Shown in pieces: positions 53,743 to 63,316 of a DNA stretch of 63,437 nucleotides (position 1 is the first letter of the stretch; each line of letters starts with the position of its first letter). The DNA comes from Desulfobacterales bacterium (GTDB lineage: Bacteria > Desulfobacterota > Desulfobacteria > Desulfobacterales > JALSRD01): contig JALSRD010000037.1 in NCBI GenBank assembly GCA_026984935.1, positions 1-63,437 on the forward strand, read 5' to 3'. Below the pieces are notes generated by a model that did not search any database, was not told the origin of the DNA, and saw nothing but the letters and a program-made list of their open reading frames with translations. Both the position numbers and the translations under genes were made by a program.

Positions 53743-54732
53743 ATGAAGATTCTGGTGACCGGCGCATCAGGCTTTATCGGTTATCACGTGGCCCGGCTGC
53801 TTGGTGAAAAAGGCCATCGGGTCCGCGCGCTGGTCCGCAAAACCAGCCGGGTGGACAGATTGAAGGCCCTGGGAGCGGAGCTGTCATACGGCGACCTGAG
53901 GAATGCCGATGCCGTCCGCCGGAGCATGCGCGGCTGCGACCAGGTCTACCACGTGGCCGCAGACTACCGCCTGTGGGTCCCCGATCCGCCGAACATGTAC
54001 CGGGTCAATGTCGGCGGCACCGAAAATGTCATGCGGGCAGCCCTTGACCTGGGCATCGCCAAAGTGGTGCACACCGGGTCCGTGGGCACGCTGGCCGCCA
54101 GCCGCAACGGGCGGCCGGCCGATGAAATGACGCCGGTTTCGCTGAACGACATGGTGGGCCACTACAAACGCTCCAAGTTTCTGGCGCTGCGCGTAGTCGA
54201 GCGGTATGTCCGCAGGGGGCTTCCAGCGGTGATCGTGCACCCTTCGACGCCGATAGGGCCTGTGGACACCAAGCCGACGCCCACCGGCCAGATGATCGTG
54301 GATTTTTTGCGCGGCCGCATGCCGGCCTACCTGGACACGGGCCTCAACTTCGCAGGGGTGTCCGATGTGGCCGCCGGCCACTGGCTGGCGGCCCAGCACG
54401 GCCGTGTGGGCCGGGCCTATATCCTGGGTGGCCGCAACCTGACGTTGTGCCGCTTTTTCGAAATGCTGGCGCGCATCACCGGGCGTACGCCTCCGCGACT
54501 GAAACTGCCCTTTTTCCCAGTGCTGGCGGCCGCCGGCATCAACGAGGTGCTGTCGCGCTGGATCACCCGCAAACCGCCCATGATTCCACTGACCGGCGTC
54601 ATGATGGCCCGCAAGTACATGTATTTCGACTGCCACCGGGCCGTGCGTGAACTGGGACTGCCGCAACATCCCGTCGAAGACGCCCTGGCAGCGGCCGTCG
54701 ACTGGTTCCAGGCTCACGGCTATGGGTGCTGA
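53743..54732 (+). CDS. hpnA: Hopanoid-associated NAD-dependent epimerase/sugar dehydratase (HpnA)
   Basis: Three hundred and twenty-nine residues from ATG 53743 with GGGGAG upstream. A Rossmann fold starts GASGFIGYHVARLLGEKGHRVRALVR; the SDR site is YKRSKFLA. It matches HpnA, an extended SDR proposed to act on the C35 ribosyl side chain. It opens the hpnA-hpnL-shc-hpnG operon. Confidence 0.9.
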   Translation: MKILVTGASGFIGYHVARLLGEKGHRVRALVRKTSRVDRLKALGAELSYGDLRNADAVRRSMRGCDQVYHVAADYRLWVPDPPNMYRVNVGGTENVMRAALDLGIAKVVHTGSVGTLAASRNGRPADEMTPVSLNDMVGHYKRSKFLALRVVERYVRRGLPAVIVHPSTPIGPVDTKPTPTGQMIVDFLRGRMPAYLDTGLNFAGVSDVAAGHWLAAQHGRVGRAYILGGRNLTLCRFFEMLARITGRTPPRLKLPFFPVLAAAGINEVLSRWITRKPPMIPLTGVMMARKYMYFDCHRAVRELGLPQHPVEDALAAAVDWFQAHGYGC

Positions 54733-54816
54733 AAAAATATTCGAGACAGCGAAACGGTCTTCCACTGTTCTTCCCCTGTGTCGCGAGGTCTCTTCCAGCG
54801 GCAACTGCCGGTGGCC

Positions 54817-55794
54817 ATGAAAAAATTTCACACGCTTTCGGTGCTGCTGGGCAGCGGCCTGCTGGTCTACCTGTTGCATCACATCGGTTTGGGTCCCTTG
54901 TGGCAGCAGCTGCAGCTGTTGGGATGGTGGCTGCTGCCGTTGATCGCCATCCAGGCCGTCGCCGAAGGCCTGCACGTCCTGGGCTGGCGACGCTGCCTGG
55001 CACGCGACCACCAGCAGCTTTCCCTCTGGCATATCTTCCAGATCCACATGGCCGGCTTTGCCCTGAACTACCTGACTCCCACGGCCCAGGTGGGAGGCGA
55101 GGTGACCAAGGGAACGCTTCTGTCGCTGCCCGGCAGCGGCACCCAGGCGGCCTCGGGGGTCATCATCGGGAAACTGGCGGATGCCCTGTCCTTTCTGCTG
55201 TTCGTGTCGGCCGGGTCGATTTTAACGCTGGTGCATACCCGGCTGCCGCGTGGCCTGTTGGCCGCGCTTATGGTTGGCAGCGGCCTGCTGGCCGCCGGCA
55301 TCTGCGGCTTTCTGTGGCTGCAACGCCACGGAAAGCTGGGCGGCCTCGTGCGCTGGCTGGGTGACCGGCACGTCGGCGGACGGCGCCTGTTGCACGCCAG
55401 CCGTTACCTGAGCCAGATCGACACGGAGCTGAAACACTTTTACCACCAGCGCCCCGGCGATCTGCTGATCGCCATCGGCTGGCACATGGCCGCCAGCACG
55501 ATCGGCCTCGTGCAGACGACAATCTTTGTCTATGCCCTGAAAGGGCGGATCATGCTGGTCGCCGCCTGCGGCGCCTGGTTTCTGGCCAGCTGGTTCGACC
55601 TGCTGGCCTTCGCCGTTCCGATGCGTATCGGCATCAGTGAGGGCGCGCGCCTGGTAGCCTTCAAGGCCGTTGGCCTGGAGGCGGTCATGGGGCTGACCTA
55701 CGGCGTCACACTGCGGCTGGAACAAATTTTCTGGGCGCTCTTCGGCTTGGCCAGCTACGCACTGCTGATCCGGTCAAAACGGCCAACACAATAA
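54817..55794 (+). CDS. HpnL-like flippase/LPG-synthase-type membrane protein
   Basis: Three hundred and twenty-five residues with seven or eight helices of the lysylphosphatidylglycerol synthase transmembrane family. NYLTPTAQVGGEVTKG is the conserved core. Members near hopanoid genes (HpnL, TIGR03476-like) have been proposed to move hopanoids. The start 54817 (MKKFHT) is preferred; GTG 54778 is also open. Confidence 0.82.
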   Translation: MKKFHTLSVLLGSGLLVYLLHHIGLGPLWQQLQLLGWWLLPLIAIQAVAEGLHVLGWRRCLARDHQQLSLWHIFQIHMAGFALNYLTPTAQVGGEVTKGTLLSLPGSGTQAASGVIIGKLADALSFLLFVSAGSILTLVHTRLPRGLLAALMVGSGLLAAGICGFLWLQRHGKLGGLVRWLGDRHVGGRRLLHASRYLSQIDTELKHFYHQRPGDLLIAIGWHMAASTIGLVQTTIFVYALKGRIMLVAACGAWFLASWFDLLAFAVPMRIGISEGARLVAFKAVGLEAVMGLTYGVTLRLEQIFWALFGLASYALLIRSKRPTQ

Positions 55795-55846
55795 TTTCCG
55801 TTGTCCGGCCGCGTATTGGCGGGTGCTGGCACAGGTTCGAGTTGAC

Positions 55847-57901
55847 ATGCCTTGCCGAGACGTTTATCTACGATACCATTTGCAATCCGAAACGCAACCC
55901 GAGGTCCGTGTGAAACCGGATATCCGCCGCCTGAAAACCTGTATCACCGATGCCGTTGCCTGGTCAGACCGGCACCAGAACGAGGATGGGTTCTGGATGG
56001 GGGACCTGCAGTCCAACTCCTGCATGGAAGCCCAGTGGATCCTGGCCATGCACTTTCTGGGCATAGAGAACGATCCCAAATACCCGGGGGTTGTACAGGC
56101 TATTTTGAACGAACAGCGGGCGGACGGCTCGTGGGAGGTGTACTACGATGCCCCCGCAGGGGATATCAACACCACCGTCGAGTGCTACGCGGCCCTGCGG
56201 GCCGCCGGCTACGCACCGCAAAGCCGGGTGCTCTCCCGGGCCCGCCGCTGGATTATGGACCACGGCGGCCTCGCGAACATCCGGGTGTTCACGCGCTACT
56301 GGCTGGCGCTTTTGGGGGAATGGCCCTGGGAGCACACGCCGGCCCTGCCGCCCGAAATGATCCTCTTGCCCACCTGGGCGCCTTTCAATATCTACCGCTT
56401 CTCCTCGTGGGCGCGCGCCACCCTGCTGCCACTGGCATTGCTCTCGTCCCGGCGGCCTGTGCGCCCGATGGCAGCCGACCGGCGCCTGGACGAACTCTTC
56501 CCGCACGGCCGTAAAAACTTCGACTACCGCCTGCCACGCGACCACAAAGGGATGGGCTGGGAATGGTTCTTCTTTAAAATGGACCGCCTGCTCAACCGTT
56601 ACGTGACGTGGCCGGTACATCCGGGCCGCCGCCTGGCGCGCCGCCTGTGCGTGGAATGGATCGTGCGGCACCAGGACGCGGACGGCGTGTGGGGCGGCAT
56701 CCAGCCGCCCTTTATCTACTCCCTGATGGCACTCAATGCCGAAGGCTACGCCGTGACGCACCCCGTGCTGGCGGCGGGTCTGAATGCTTTCGGCCGGCAC
56801 TGGTCCCATGAAAAAAACGGTGGCATCTACATCCACGCCAGCGAATCCCCGGTGTGGGACACGCTGCTGACCATGCTGGCGCAGCTGGACTGCGGGGTGT
56901 GTTTCGAGACCTCGGCAGTGCTGCAGAGGGCCCTGGCGTGGATCATGGGGAAATTCGTGACCGCTCCGGGCGACTGGCAGGTCACCGTACGCGGCGTGGC
57001 CCCCGGCGCCTGGGCATTCGAACGCGCCAACACCTGGTACCCGGACGTGGATGACACCGCCGTGGCGCTGATCCTGCTGGCCAAGCTGCGCCGCTGCGCG
57101 GTCCGCCTGCCCGCTGCCATCGAAATCGGGCGGGCGCTGGCGCTGGCCACCCGTTGGACACTGGCCATGCAGAGTAAAAACGGCGGATGGGGGGCCTTTG
57201 ACCGGGACAACACCAGTCTGCTGGTTACCCGGATTCCCTTTGCCGACTTCGGGGAAACGCTGGATCCGCCCAGCGTCGATGTGACCGCGCACGTGGTTGA
57301 AGCGCTGGGCTTGCTGGGGTACAGCCGCCGGAGTCCGGCCATTCGCAGGGCACTTGCGTATATCAAGAGCGAACAGGAAGCCGACGGCAGCTGGTTCGGC
57401 CGCTGGGGCGTCAATTACATTTACGGTACGGCGGCCGTTCTACCGGCTTTGAAAGCCGTGGGTGAGGACATGCAGGCCGCCTACATCCGCCGGGCGGCCG
57501 ACTGGATCGCCGCCAGGCAGAAAAAAGACGGCAGCTGGGGTGAAAGCTGCGCTTCCTACATGGATGACCGTTACCGCGGTAGGGGGCCGAGCACCGCTTC
57601 CCAGACCGCCTGGGCCCTCATCGCCCTGCTGGCCGTGGGCCTGCACTATTACGACGACACGCTGGCGCGCGGCGTCGACTGGCTGCTGGACAACCAGCAT
57701 GGCGGCACCTGGGATGAACCCTATTACACCGGTACCGGCTTTCCGGGATACGCGGTGGGCCAACGCATCAACCTGGCGAAAAACGGAGAAAACCTCGCCC
57801 AGGGCATCGAATTGTCCCGCGCCTTCATGATCAACTACAACCTCTACCGCCACTATTTTCCGCTGATGGCCCTGGGCCGGGCCGCCCAGCACTTTTCCTG
57901 A
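55847..57901 (+). CDS. shc: Squalene-hopene cyclase
   Basis: About 684 residues. The catalytic DVDD motif (about residue 400) is intact in WYPDVDDTAVAL. Several QW repeats are visible (QEADGSWFGRWG, QKKDGSWGESC, QSKNGGWGAFD). It cyclises squalene to hopene and hopanol at the membrane. Start choice is open: GTG 55823, ATG 55847 and GTG 55910 are all in frame and none has a strong ribosome site. It is followed four bases later by hpnG. Confidence 0.94.
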   Translation: MPCRDVYLRYHLQSETQPEVRVKPDIRRLKTCITDAVAWSDRHQNEDGFWMGDLQSNSCMEAQWILAMHFLGIENDPKYPGVVQAILNEQRADGSWEVYYDAPAGDINTTVECYAALRAAGYAPQSRVLSRARRWIMDHGGLANIRVFTRYWLALLGEWPWEHTPALPPEMILLPTWAPFNIYRFSSWARATLLPLALLSSRRPVRPMAADRRLDELFPHGRKNFDYRLPRDHKGMGWEWFFFKMDRLLNRYVTWPVHPGRRLARRLCVEWIVRHQDADGVWGGIQPPFIYSLMALNAEGYAVTHPVLAAGLNAFGRHWSHEKNGGIYIHASESPVWDTLLTMLAQLDCGVCFETSAVLQRALAWIMGKFVTAPGDWQVTVRGVAPGAWAFERANTWYPDVDDTAVALILLAKLRRCAVRLPAAIEIGRALALATRWTLAMQSKNGGWGAFDRDNTSLLVTRIPFADFGETLDPPSVDVTAHVVEALGLLGYSRRSPAIRRALAYIKSEQEADGSWFGRWGVNYIYGTAAVLPALKAVGEDMQAAYIRRAADWIAARQKKDGSWGESCASYMDDRYRGRGPSTASQTAWALIALLAVGLHYYDDTLARGVDWLLDNQHGGTWDEPYYTGTGFPGYAVGQRINLAKNGENLAQGIELSRAFMINYNLYRHYFPLMALGRAAQHFS

Positions 57902-57905
57902 TGCC

Positions 57906-58655
57906 ATGAAAGCTTTAGGCTCCCCAACCGGCCTGGTCGTGCCCATGTTTTCCGAAGCTGCAGCACTTTTCGGCCGCCGCGGATGGTCCGTCACAAACGG
58001 CCGCCGGGTTCGGTGGCACGCAACCCCGGGCGGCGGGCTCTTGATCTGTACAGTGTCACAGCCGGGTCCGCAAAACGCGCGCGCGGCGGCCCGCTGGCTG
58101 GTACGCCGCGGCGTGCGGCGGTTGGCCGTCTGCGGCGTGGCCGGCGGCCTGCATCCCGCCCTTAGGGCCGGAGACCTGGTTGTCGCGGATTTGCTGGCGG
58201 ATCTGGAGGCCTCGCCCCCTGCCATGATTCCTGGAACCGAAGGGCCATGCGCCGTCCGTGTGCAAGAAAAACTATCGGCCGGCGGTCTGCGTATCTTCTG
58301 CGGTACCATCGCCAGCAGCCCGACAATCGTTCCGGCAAAGAACGATAAAGCGCGTCTATACCGGCACTGGCGGGCATTGGCGGTTGACATGGAAAGCGCC
58401 GCCGTGGCCGCCGTGGCCGCCCAAAACGGTCTGCCGGCGCTGGTGCTGCGCGCGGTTTGCGACCCGCAGCGGCACACCCTGCCCAAAGACCTCATCGACG
58501 CCCTGGATGCACACGGCCGGATCATGCCCGCCCGCATGGCAATCCGCCTGCTGCGCCGACCGCAGCTGGCCGGTGATCTGCTGCAGCTGGGCTGCAGCTT
58601 TGTCCATGCCGCACGGACGCTGCAACGTGCCTGGAATGCAATAGAGGGAATTTAA
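57906..58655 (+). CDS. hpnG: Hopanoid phosphorylase HpnG (nucleoside phosphorylase family)
   Basis: Two hundred and forty-nine residues. The MTA/SAH-nucleosidase-type fold shows AVCGVAGGLHPALRAGDLVVAD and AVDMESAAVAAVAAQNGLP, where Asp/Glu bind ribose and base. HpnG removes adenine from adenosylhopane to give ribosylhopane. It is translationally close to shc. Confidence 0.88.
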   Translation: MKALGSPTGLVVPMFSEAAALFGRRGWSVTNGRRVRWHATPGGGLLICTVSQPGPQNARAAARWLVRRGVRRLAVCGVAGGLHPALRAGDLVVADLLADLEASPPAMIPGTEGPCAVRVQEKLSAGGLRIFCGTIASSPTIVPAKNDKARLYRHWRALAVDMESAAVAAVAAQNGLPALVLRAVCDPQRHTLPKDLIDALDAHGRIMPARMAIRLLRRPQLAGDLLQLGCSFVHAARTLQRAWNAIEGI

Positions 58656-58887
58656 AAGGACGGACTCGTAAAAAATCGGTGCCTGGCGGGTTTCAAGACT
58701 TTTCGCCGAAAACGCTTGCAGGCTTGAGTGTAAAAATCTCCGGATGCTTGAAGAGCAAAGCGATCCGTTTCCGGGATTTGGCGCAGCGGCGCACAGCGCC
58801 CGCAAAGGCTTGCGCAAGCGAACGATCCGGACTCTTTACAAAATCATCAAAAAGAGGTGCCCGGCGCCTTTGAACCGGGCGGCGACT
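58656..58887. other. Intergenic region between converging hpnG and hpnH
   Basis: Two similar segments, CGGACTCGTAAAAAATC near 58663 and CGGACTCTTTACAAAATC near 58831, flank about 150 bases. A GCGCAGCGGCGC block and a CCCGGCGCCTTTGAACCGGG stem near 58859 could end transcription on either side. No reading frame is convincing. Confidence 0.35.
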
Positions 58888-59940
58888 TCAGCTTCCGGCC
58901 GCCTGCCTGAGGGCCAGCGTCAGCAGTTTCCACGGCCGGACCACCGCATCGATCACCGCGCTGGGCTCAAATCCGCAATGCACCATGCAATCGGCACAGC
59001 GCGGATCACGGCCCACTCCGTAGCGTTGCCAGTCGGTATCCGCCATCAGCTCTGCAAAACTTAAAGCGTACCCGTCATCGAGCAGGTAGCAGGGACGCTG
59101 CCAGCCGAAAATGTTGCGTGTGGGGTTGCCCCAGGGTGTGCACGCGTAAGGCTGGTTTCCGGCGAGAAAATCGAGATACAGCGGGCTGTGGTTAAACCGC
59201 CAGCCCCGCTTGGGGGCCAGTTTCAAAATACCCCGAAACAACGCCTGGGTGCGTGCACGCCCCAGGAAAATGTCCTGACTGGCGGCCGCCGCATAGCTGA
59301 ACCCAGGCGCCACGGTCATGCCCTCCACACCCAGCGAGGTGAGAAAGTCAAAAAAACGCGCGGCGCTTGCAGGCGTTTCGTCGCCAAAAAAAGTGGTGTT
59401 GGTGGTCACGCGGAAACCACGTGCCACCAACAGACGGATGGCGGCCACGGCGGTGTCGAAAACGCCCCGGCGGCAGACCCCGGCGTCGTGGCGCTCCCGC
59501 AGGCCGTCCAGGTGCACGTTGAAAGTCAGGTAGACGGAAGGTGCAAAAGCGGCGATTTTTTCTTTCACCAACAGTCCGTTGGTGCACAGGTAGACAAAGC
59601 GCCGCCGATCGGTCAGGCCGCGTACGATGCGCGGCATGCCGGCATGCAGCAGGGGTTCGCCGCCGGCGATGGACACCACCGGTGCACCGCATTCGTCGGC
59701 GGCGTCCAGGCACTCGGCCACCGTCATCTGGCGGCGCATGATTTCAGCCGGATGGGCCAGCTTGCCGCACCCGCGGCAGTGCAAGTTGCAGCGAAACAGC
59801 GGCTCGAGCATCAGCACCAGCGGGAAGCGGCGATCCGACCTCAACATGCGGCCCAAAATGTAAACGGCAATACGCACCTGCTGAATCACCGGAATTCCCA
59901 AATCGACAGCTCCCTTTGCCATGCGGGCCGGATTCGCCAT
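58888..59940 (-). CDS. hpnH: Adenosyl-hopene transferase, radical SAM (HpnH)
   Basis: Three hundred and fifty residues. CNLHCRGCGK (Cys51, Cys55, Cys58) binds the radical SAM cluster; GGEPLLH is the SAM motif. C-terminal cysteines in RCADCMVHCGFEPS form the SPASM-like part usual for HpnH. It joins an adenosyl radical to hopene, the first step of C35 hopanoid side-chain synthesis. The start may also be ATG 59922. It lies 36 bases after ispA. Confidence 0.92.
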   Translation of the reverse strand: MANPARMAKGAVDLGIPVIQQVRIAVYILGRMLRSDRRFPLVLMLEPLFRCNLHCRGCGKLAHPAEIMRRQMTVAECLDAADECGAPVVSIAGGEPLLHAGMPRIVRGLTDRRRFVYLCTNGLLVKEKIAAFAPSVYLTFNVHLDGLRERHDAGVCRRGVFDTAVAAIRLLVARGFRVTTNTTFFGDETPASAARFFDFLTSLGVEGMTVAPGFSYAAAASQDIFLGRARTQALFRGILKLAPKRGWRFNHSPLYLDFLAGNQPYACTPWGNPTRNIFGWQRPCYLLDDGYALSFAELMADTDWQRYGVGRDPRCADCMVHCGFEPSAVIDAVVRPWKLLTLALRQAAGS

Positions 59941-59976
59941 GCAAAAGCATCCCCGACGCGCGCGGTTGTTGCCAGG

Positions 59977-60867
59977 TTAGTGTTTCCGCTTCAGAATGTA
60001 CTCGGCAATGGCCGCCAGCGGAGCGGCCCGCTCGCCGAAAGGCGCCAATGCCCGACGGGCCTCGTCCACCAGCTGGCCGGCAAAGGTCTTGGATGCCGCA
60101 AGCCCCATAAGACCGGGATAGGTGCTCTTGCAGCGGGCTGCGTCAGTGCCCACGGCCTTGCCCATGAGCTGCGGGTCGCCCTCGACGTTCAGAATGTCAT
60201 CGGTCACCTGGAAGGCCAAACCGATGTTACGGGCATAAGCGTGCAGATGTTCGACCTGACGCTCATCCGCACCCCCCAGAACGGCTCCGCTGGTGGCTGC
60301 AGCTTCGATGAGCGCACCGGTTTTCAGGGCGTGCATGCGCCGCAGTTGGTCCAGCGCCAGCGGCGTCTCTTCGGCCGCCATATCCTGCATCTGGCCCTCC
60401 ACCATCCCCCGGCAGCCCGATGCCCGGGCGATGTCCATGCCGGCACTCAACCACTGCCGGGCCCGGCGTGGCTGACGAACCCCGGCGGACAGCAGCGTAT
60501 CGAAGGCCAGCGTCAGCAGCGCATCCCCGGCCAGAATAGCCGTGGCCTCATCAAAGGCCACGTGGCAGGTTGGCTTCCCCCGGCGCAGGGCATCATCATC
60601 CATGGCCGGCAGATCATCGTGAATCAGTGAATAGGTGTGAATCATCTCCAGGGCGCAGGCGGCCCCGATGGCATCGGCAGCACAGCCGCCCACGGTTTCG
60701 GCCGCTGCCAGACAAAGCACCGGCCGCAGCCGTTTGCCGCCGGCCATCAGGGAGTAGTGCATGGCGTCATGGAGCCGGCCGGCCGGTGCCGCGCGCTGCA
60801 GCATCTCTTCCAGCGACCGGTTGACCAGACGTCGCCGGTCGTCGAGGTAAAGCTTCAGATCGAACAT
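59977..60867 (-). CDS. ispA: Polyprenyl (farnesyl/geranylgeranyl) diphosphate synthase
   Basis: Two hundred and ninety-six residues. First Asp-rich motif DDLPAMDDD with the two-residue insertion typical of bacterial FPP synthases; second DDILN. Also GGKRLRPVL and the LKTGALIEAA stretch. It makes the C15/C20 prenyl precursor of squalene and of quinones. It sits beside hpnH, so it belongs to hopanoid supply. Confidence 0.93.
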   Translation of the reverse strand: MFDLKLYLDDRRRLVNRSLEEMLQRAAPAGRLHDAMHYSLMAGGKRLRPVLCLAAAETVGGCAADAIGAACALEMIHTYSLIHDDLPAMDDDALRRGKPTCHVAFDEATAILAGDALLTLAFDTLLSAGVRQPRRARQWLSAGMDIARASGCRGMVEGQMQDMAAEETPLALDQLRRMHALKTGALIEAAATSGAVLGGADERQVEHLHAYARNIGLAFQVTDDILNVEGDPQLMGKAVGTDAARCKSTYPGLMGLAASKTFAGQLVDEARRALAPFGERAAPLAAIAEYILKRKH

Positions 60868-60944
60868 GGATATTCCCTGCAGCTACCTGCCAAAAGGAAA
60901 GGAGCCATCCTGTATGCGGCGGGAAAGCTCCTTTATGGGTTTCC

Positions 60945-61031
60945 TGGTGCCGGGGGCGGGAATCGAACCCGCATGGGCTTGCGCCCGGAGGATTTTGAGT
61001 CCTCTGCGTCTACCAGTTTCACCACCCCGGC
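60945..61031 (-). tRNA. tRNA-Leu (anticodon CAA)
   Basis: An 87-base cloverleaf read on the minus strand. Acceptor GCCGGGG pairs with CCCCGGC. The anticodon stem GAGGA/TCCTC holds loop CTCAAAA, so the anticodon is CAA (codon UUG). The T arm reads GGGTTCGATTCCC and there is a long variable arm. The 3' CCA is encoded. Confidence 0.95.
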
Positions 61032-61100
61032 ATCTTCCCGCTTTATAGGGAAATTCGGGTGGCTTGTCAACACGGCTGGAGGCACAGCAGCGTCATGGTA

Positions 61101-61760
61101 TCACCATATCGCCGGCAGCCGGGTTGTTTCGAGAACCAACCGTTTCGCCACGCATCCCTGCCGCAGAACCATGGGCGGATGCACCGTGACATCCACCACC
61201 GTGGACCCCGGGCCGCCGGCCAGCGGACCGGCGTCCAGAATCAAATCGAGTCGTGCCGCCACCTCAGGGTCCAGGTCTTCTATACGCGCCACCCCCGGAC
61301 GTCCTGCAAGGTTGGCGGAAGTCGCCGTCAACGGCCCGTCGAGCTGTTCGACCAGTGTCCGTGCCACCGGATGCGCCGCCATGCGCACACCGATCTTTCC
61401 GCTGCCGGCGGTCAGGCCCGGTGGGAGTCCCCCGCGGGCCTGAAAAACCAGGGTCAGCTGTCCGGGCCAGAAGCGCTGTATGAGCTTATCCGCAATGTCC
61501 GGAACATCTTGAGCCAGCGTGTAAAGCTCACGGCGGTGGGCGATGAGCACCAGAATGGGGTGCTTGCGGGAGCGGTGCTTGACGGCAAATATTCTGTCGA
61601 CAGCAGCGGGATCCAGGGCGTCGGCCCCGATGCCGTACAGGCAGCGCGTGGGGAATCCCACCAGCCCGCCGGCGGCAATCCGCTGCACCGCGCGGCGCAC
61701 GGCTGCAGGTTCCGGTGCCAGTGGGTCGATGCGGCAGAAACGGCTATCCGGCGGCTTCAA
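61101..61760 (-). CDS. tsaC: Threonylcarbamoyl-AMP synthase (TsaC/Sua5/YrdC family)
   Basis: About 219 residues. The motifs [46 protein letters not shown] and [11 protein letters not shown] are those of YrdC. It makes L-threonylcarbamoyl-AMP for t6A tRNA modification. It overlaps purE by 17 bases. The start is unsure: TTG 61760 fits the family length, and no ATG lies in a suitable place. The long frame to 61991 is antisense-like within purE. Confidence 0.85.
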   Translation of the reverse strand: MKPPDSRFCRIDPLAPEPAAVRRAVQRIAAGGLVGFPTRCLYGIGADALDPAAVDRIFAVKHRSRKHPILVLIAHRRELYTLAQDVPDIADKLIQRFWPGQLTLVFQARGGLPPGLTAGSGKIGVRMAAHPVARTLVEQLDGPLTATSANLAGRPGVARIEDLDPEVAARLDLILDAGPLAGGPGSTVVDVTVHPPMVLRQGCVAKRLVLETTRLPAIW

Positions 61761-62250
61761 TGCGTCGGGCTTTTTCTTCAACCTGATCGGCCATTTTCTG
61801 TTTGAAATCCGCCAGCCTGGCGGCAACCTGACGGTCACCTGCAGCAATGATCTGCGCCGCCAGAATGCCGGCATTGGCCGCGCCCGGCTTGCCGATGGCC
61901 ATGGTGGCCACCGGGATGCCCGGAGGCATCTGCACCGTGGCCAGCAGCGCGTCCATACCCTGCAGGCAGGAAGAATCGATGGGCACGCCAATCACCGGCA
62001 AAATGGTATGGGCGGCCAGTACACCGGCCAGATGGGCGGCATGGCCGGCACCGGCGATGATCACCCGGATGCCGCGCTGGCGGGCGGAAGCGGCCAGCTG
62101 TGCGGCCTTTGACGGGCTGCGATGCGCCGAGGCCACCGTCATTTCATAGGCGATGCCGAATTGCTGGAGCATTTCCGTGGCCTTTTGCATCACTGCCAGA
62201 TCTGAGTCGCTGCCCATTACAATGGCAACCTGCGGCTGATCCTGTCCCAT
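61744..62250 (-). CDS. purE: N5-carboxyaminoimidazole ribonucleotide mutase (class I PurE)
   Basis: One hundred and sixty-eight residues. [17 protein letters not shown] and [11 protein letters not shown] are the CAIR-site motifs of class I PurE, as is the [22 protein letters not shown] stretch. It catalyses N5-CAIR to CAIR in purine synthesis. No PurK is in the window. Confidence 0.95.
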   Translation of the reverse strand: MGQDQPQVAIVMGSDSDLAVMQKATEMLQQFGIAYEMTVASAHRSPSKAAQLAASARQRGIRVIIAGAGHAAHLAGVLAAHTILPVIGVPIDSSCLQGMDALLATVQMPPGIPVATMAIGKPGAANAGILAAQIIAAGDRQVAARLADFKQKMADQVEEKARRIEAAG

Positions 62251-62289
62251 TTTGAAATCCTCTTTACATCAGCTTCGTGATCCACGATG

Positions 62290-63228
62290 TCAGCCCCGGT
62301 GCAGCTCCACTCCAAGTGCAATCAGGCGATCCATCAGCTTTCCGAAAGGCATGCCCGCGACTTTGGCGGCCTGGGGAAACAGGCTGGTTTCGGTCATGCC
62401 GGGGATGGTGTTGGTTTCCAGAACGTAAATCTCGCCTTGGGCGAAAATCATGTCCGTGCGGCTGTAGCCGTCACAGAACAGGGCCCGGTGGGCCATTTTT
62501 GCATACCGCTGCGCCTTAGCGGTCAAATCCGCATCGATGCGCGCCGGACAGATTTCGTTGGTGGCGCCCGGCTTGTACTTGGCCTCGTAGTCAAAAAAAT
62601 CGTAGCCTGCCTGCGGGACGATCTCGATGAGCGGCAGGGCCTCCAGCTCGGCATTGCCGATCACGCCGGCGGTAAGCTCGGTGCCGTCGATGAACTTTTC
62701 CACCATCACCGTGCGATCGTGGACAAATGCTTTCTCCAACGCCGGTCCAAGCTGCTGGGCATCCCGGACAATCGACATACCAATACTCGATCCGGCGGAT
62801 ACCGGCTTGATTACCAGCGGCAGGCCGAGGTGCGCCACCGCCGATCCGGCCGGCGACGCGTCGCCCTGGCTGACGACCGCATAAGGCGGCACCGGTATGC
62901 CCGCCTTTTCGTAGAGCTGCTTGGATATCAGCTTGTTCATGGCCACGGCACTGCCCAGCACGCCGGAGCCCTGGTAGGGAATCCGGAGCAGATCGAGCAG
63001 CCCCTGTACGGTGCCGTCCTCACCAAATGGACCGTGCAGGATAATCAGGGCCGCATCCAGCCGCCCGGCATCGCGTACCAGCTGCGGCAGGTCGCTTTGC
63101 GGATCGTAGCGGTGGATCTCGTAACGCGTCTTGTCCAGGGCCGCGTAAACCTGATCTCCACTTTTCAGGGAAACTTCGCGCTCCGATGAAACCCCTCCTG
63201 AAATGAGTGCCAGCCTCATTTTCCCCAT
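62290..63228 (-). CDS. ddl: D-alanine-D-alanine ligase
   Basis: Three hundred and twelve residues with the ATP-grasp fold. ALISGGVSSEREVSL, LHGPFGEDGTVQGLLD, KPVSAGSSIGM and ETNTIPGMTETSLFP are the Ddl landmarks. It makes the D-Ala-D-Ala end of peptidoglycan. AAAGAGG precedes ATG 63228. It heads a ddl-purE-tsaC operon. Confidence 0.95.
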   Translation of the reverse strand: MGKMRLALISGGVSSEREVSLKSGDQVYAALDKTRYEIHRYDPQSDLPQLVRDAGRLDAALIILHGPFGEDGTVQGLLDLLRIPYQGSGVLGSAVAMNKLISKQLYEKAGIPVPPYAVVSQGDASPAGSAVAHLGLPLVIKPVSAGSSIGMSIVRDAQQLGPALEKAFVHDRTVMVEKFIDGTELTAGVIGNAELEALPLIEIVPQAGYDFFDYEAKYKPGATNEICPARIDADLTAKAQRYAKMAHRALFCDGYSRTDMIFAQGEIYVLETNTIPGMTETSLFPQAAKVAGMPFGKLMDRLIALGVELHRG

Positions 63229-63316
63229 GATCTGCCTCTTTCGTATGTCGCATTTAAGTGTTTTGGAAAGTCACTTCGGCGCAATAGTTGCCTTGTTGCC
63301 GGGTAATGGATGTATA

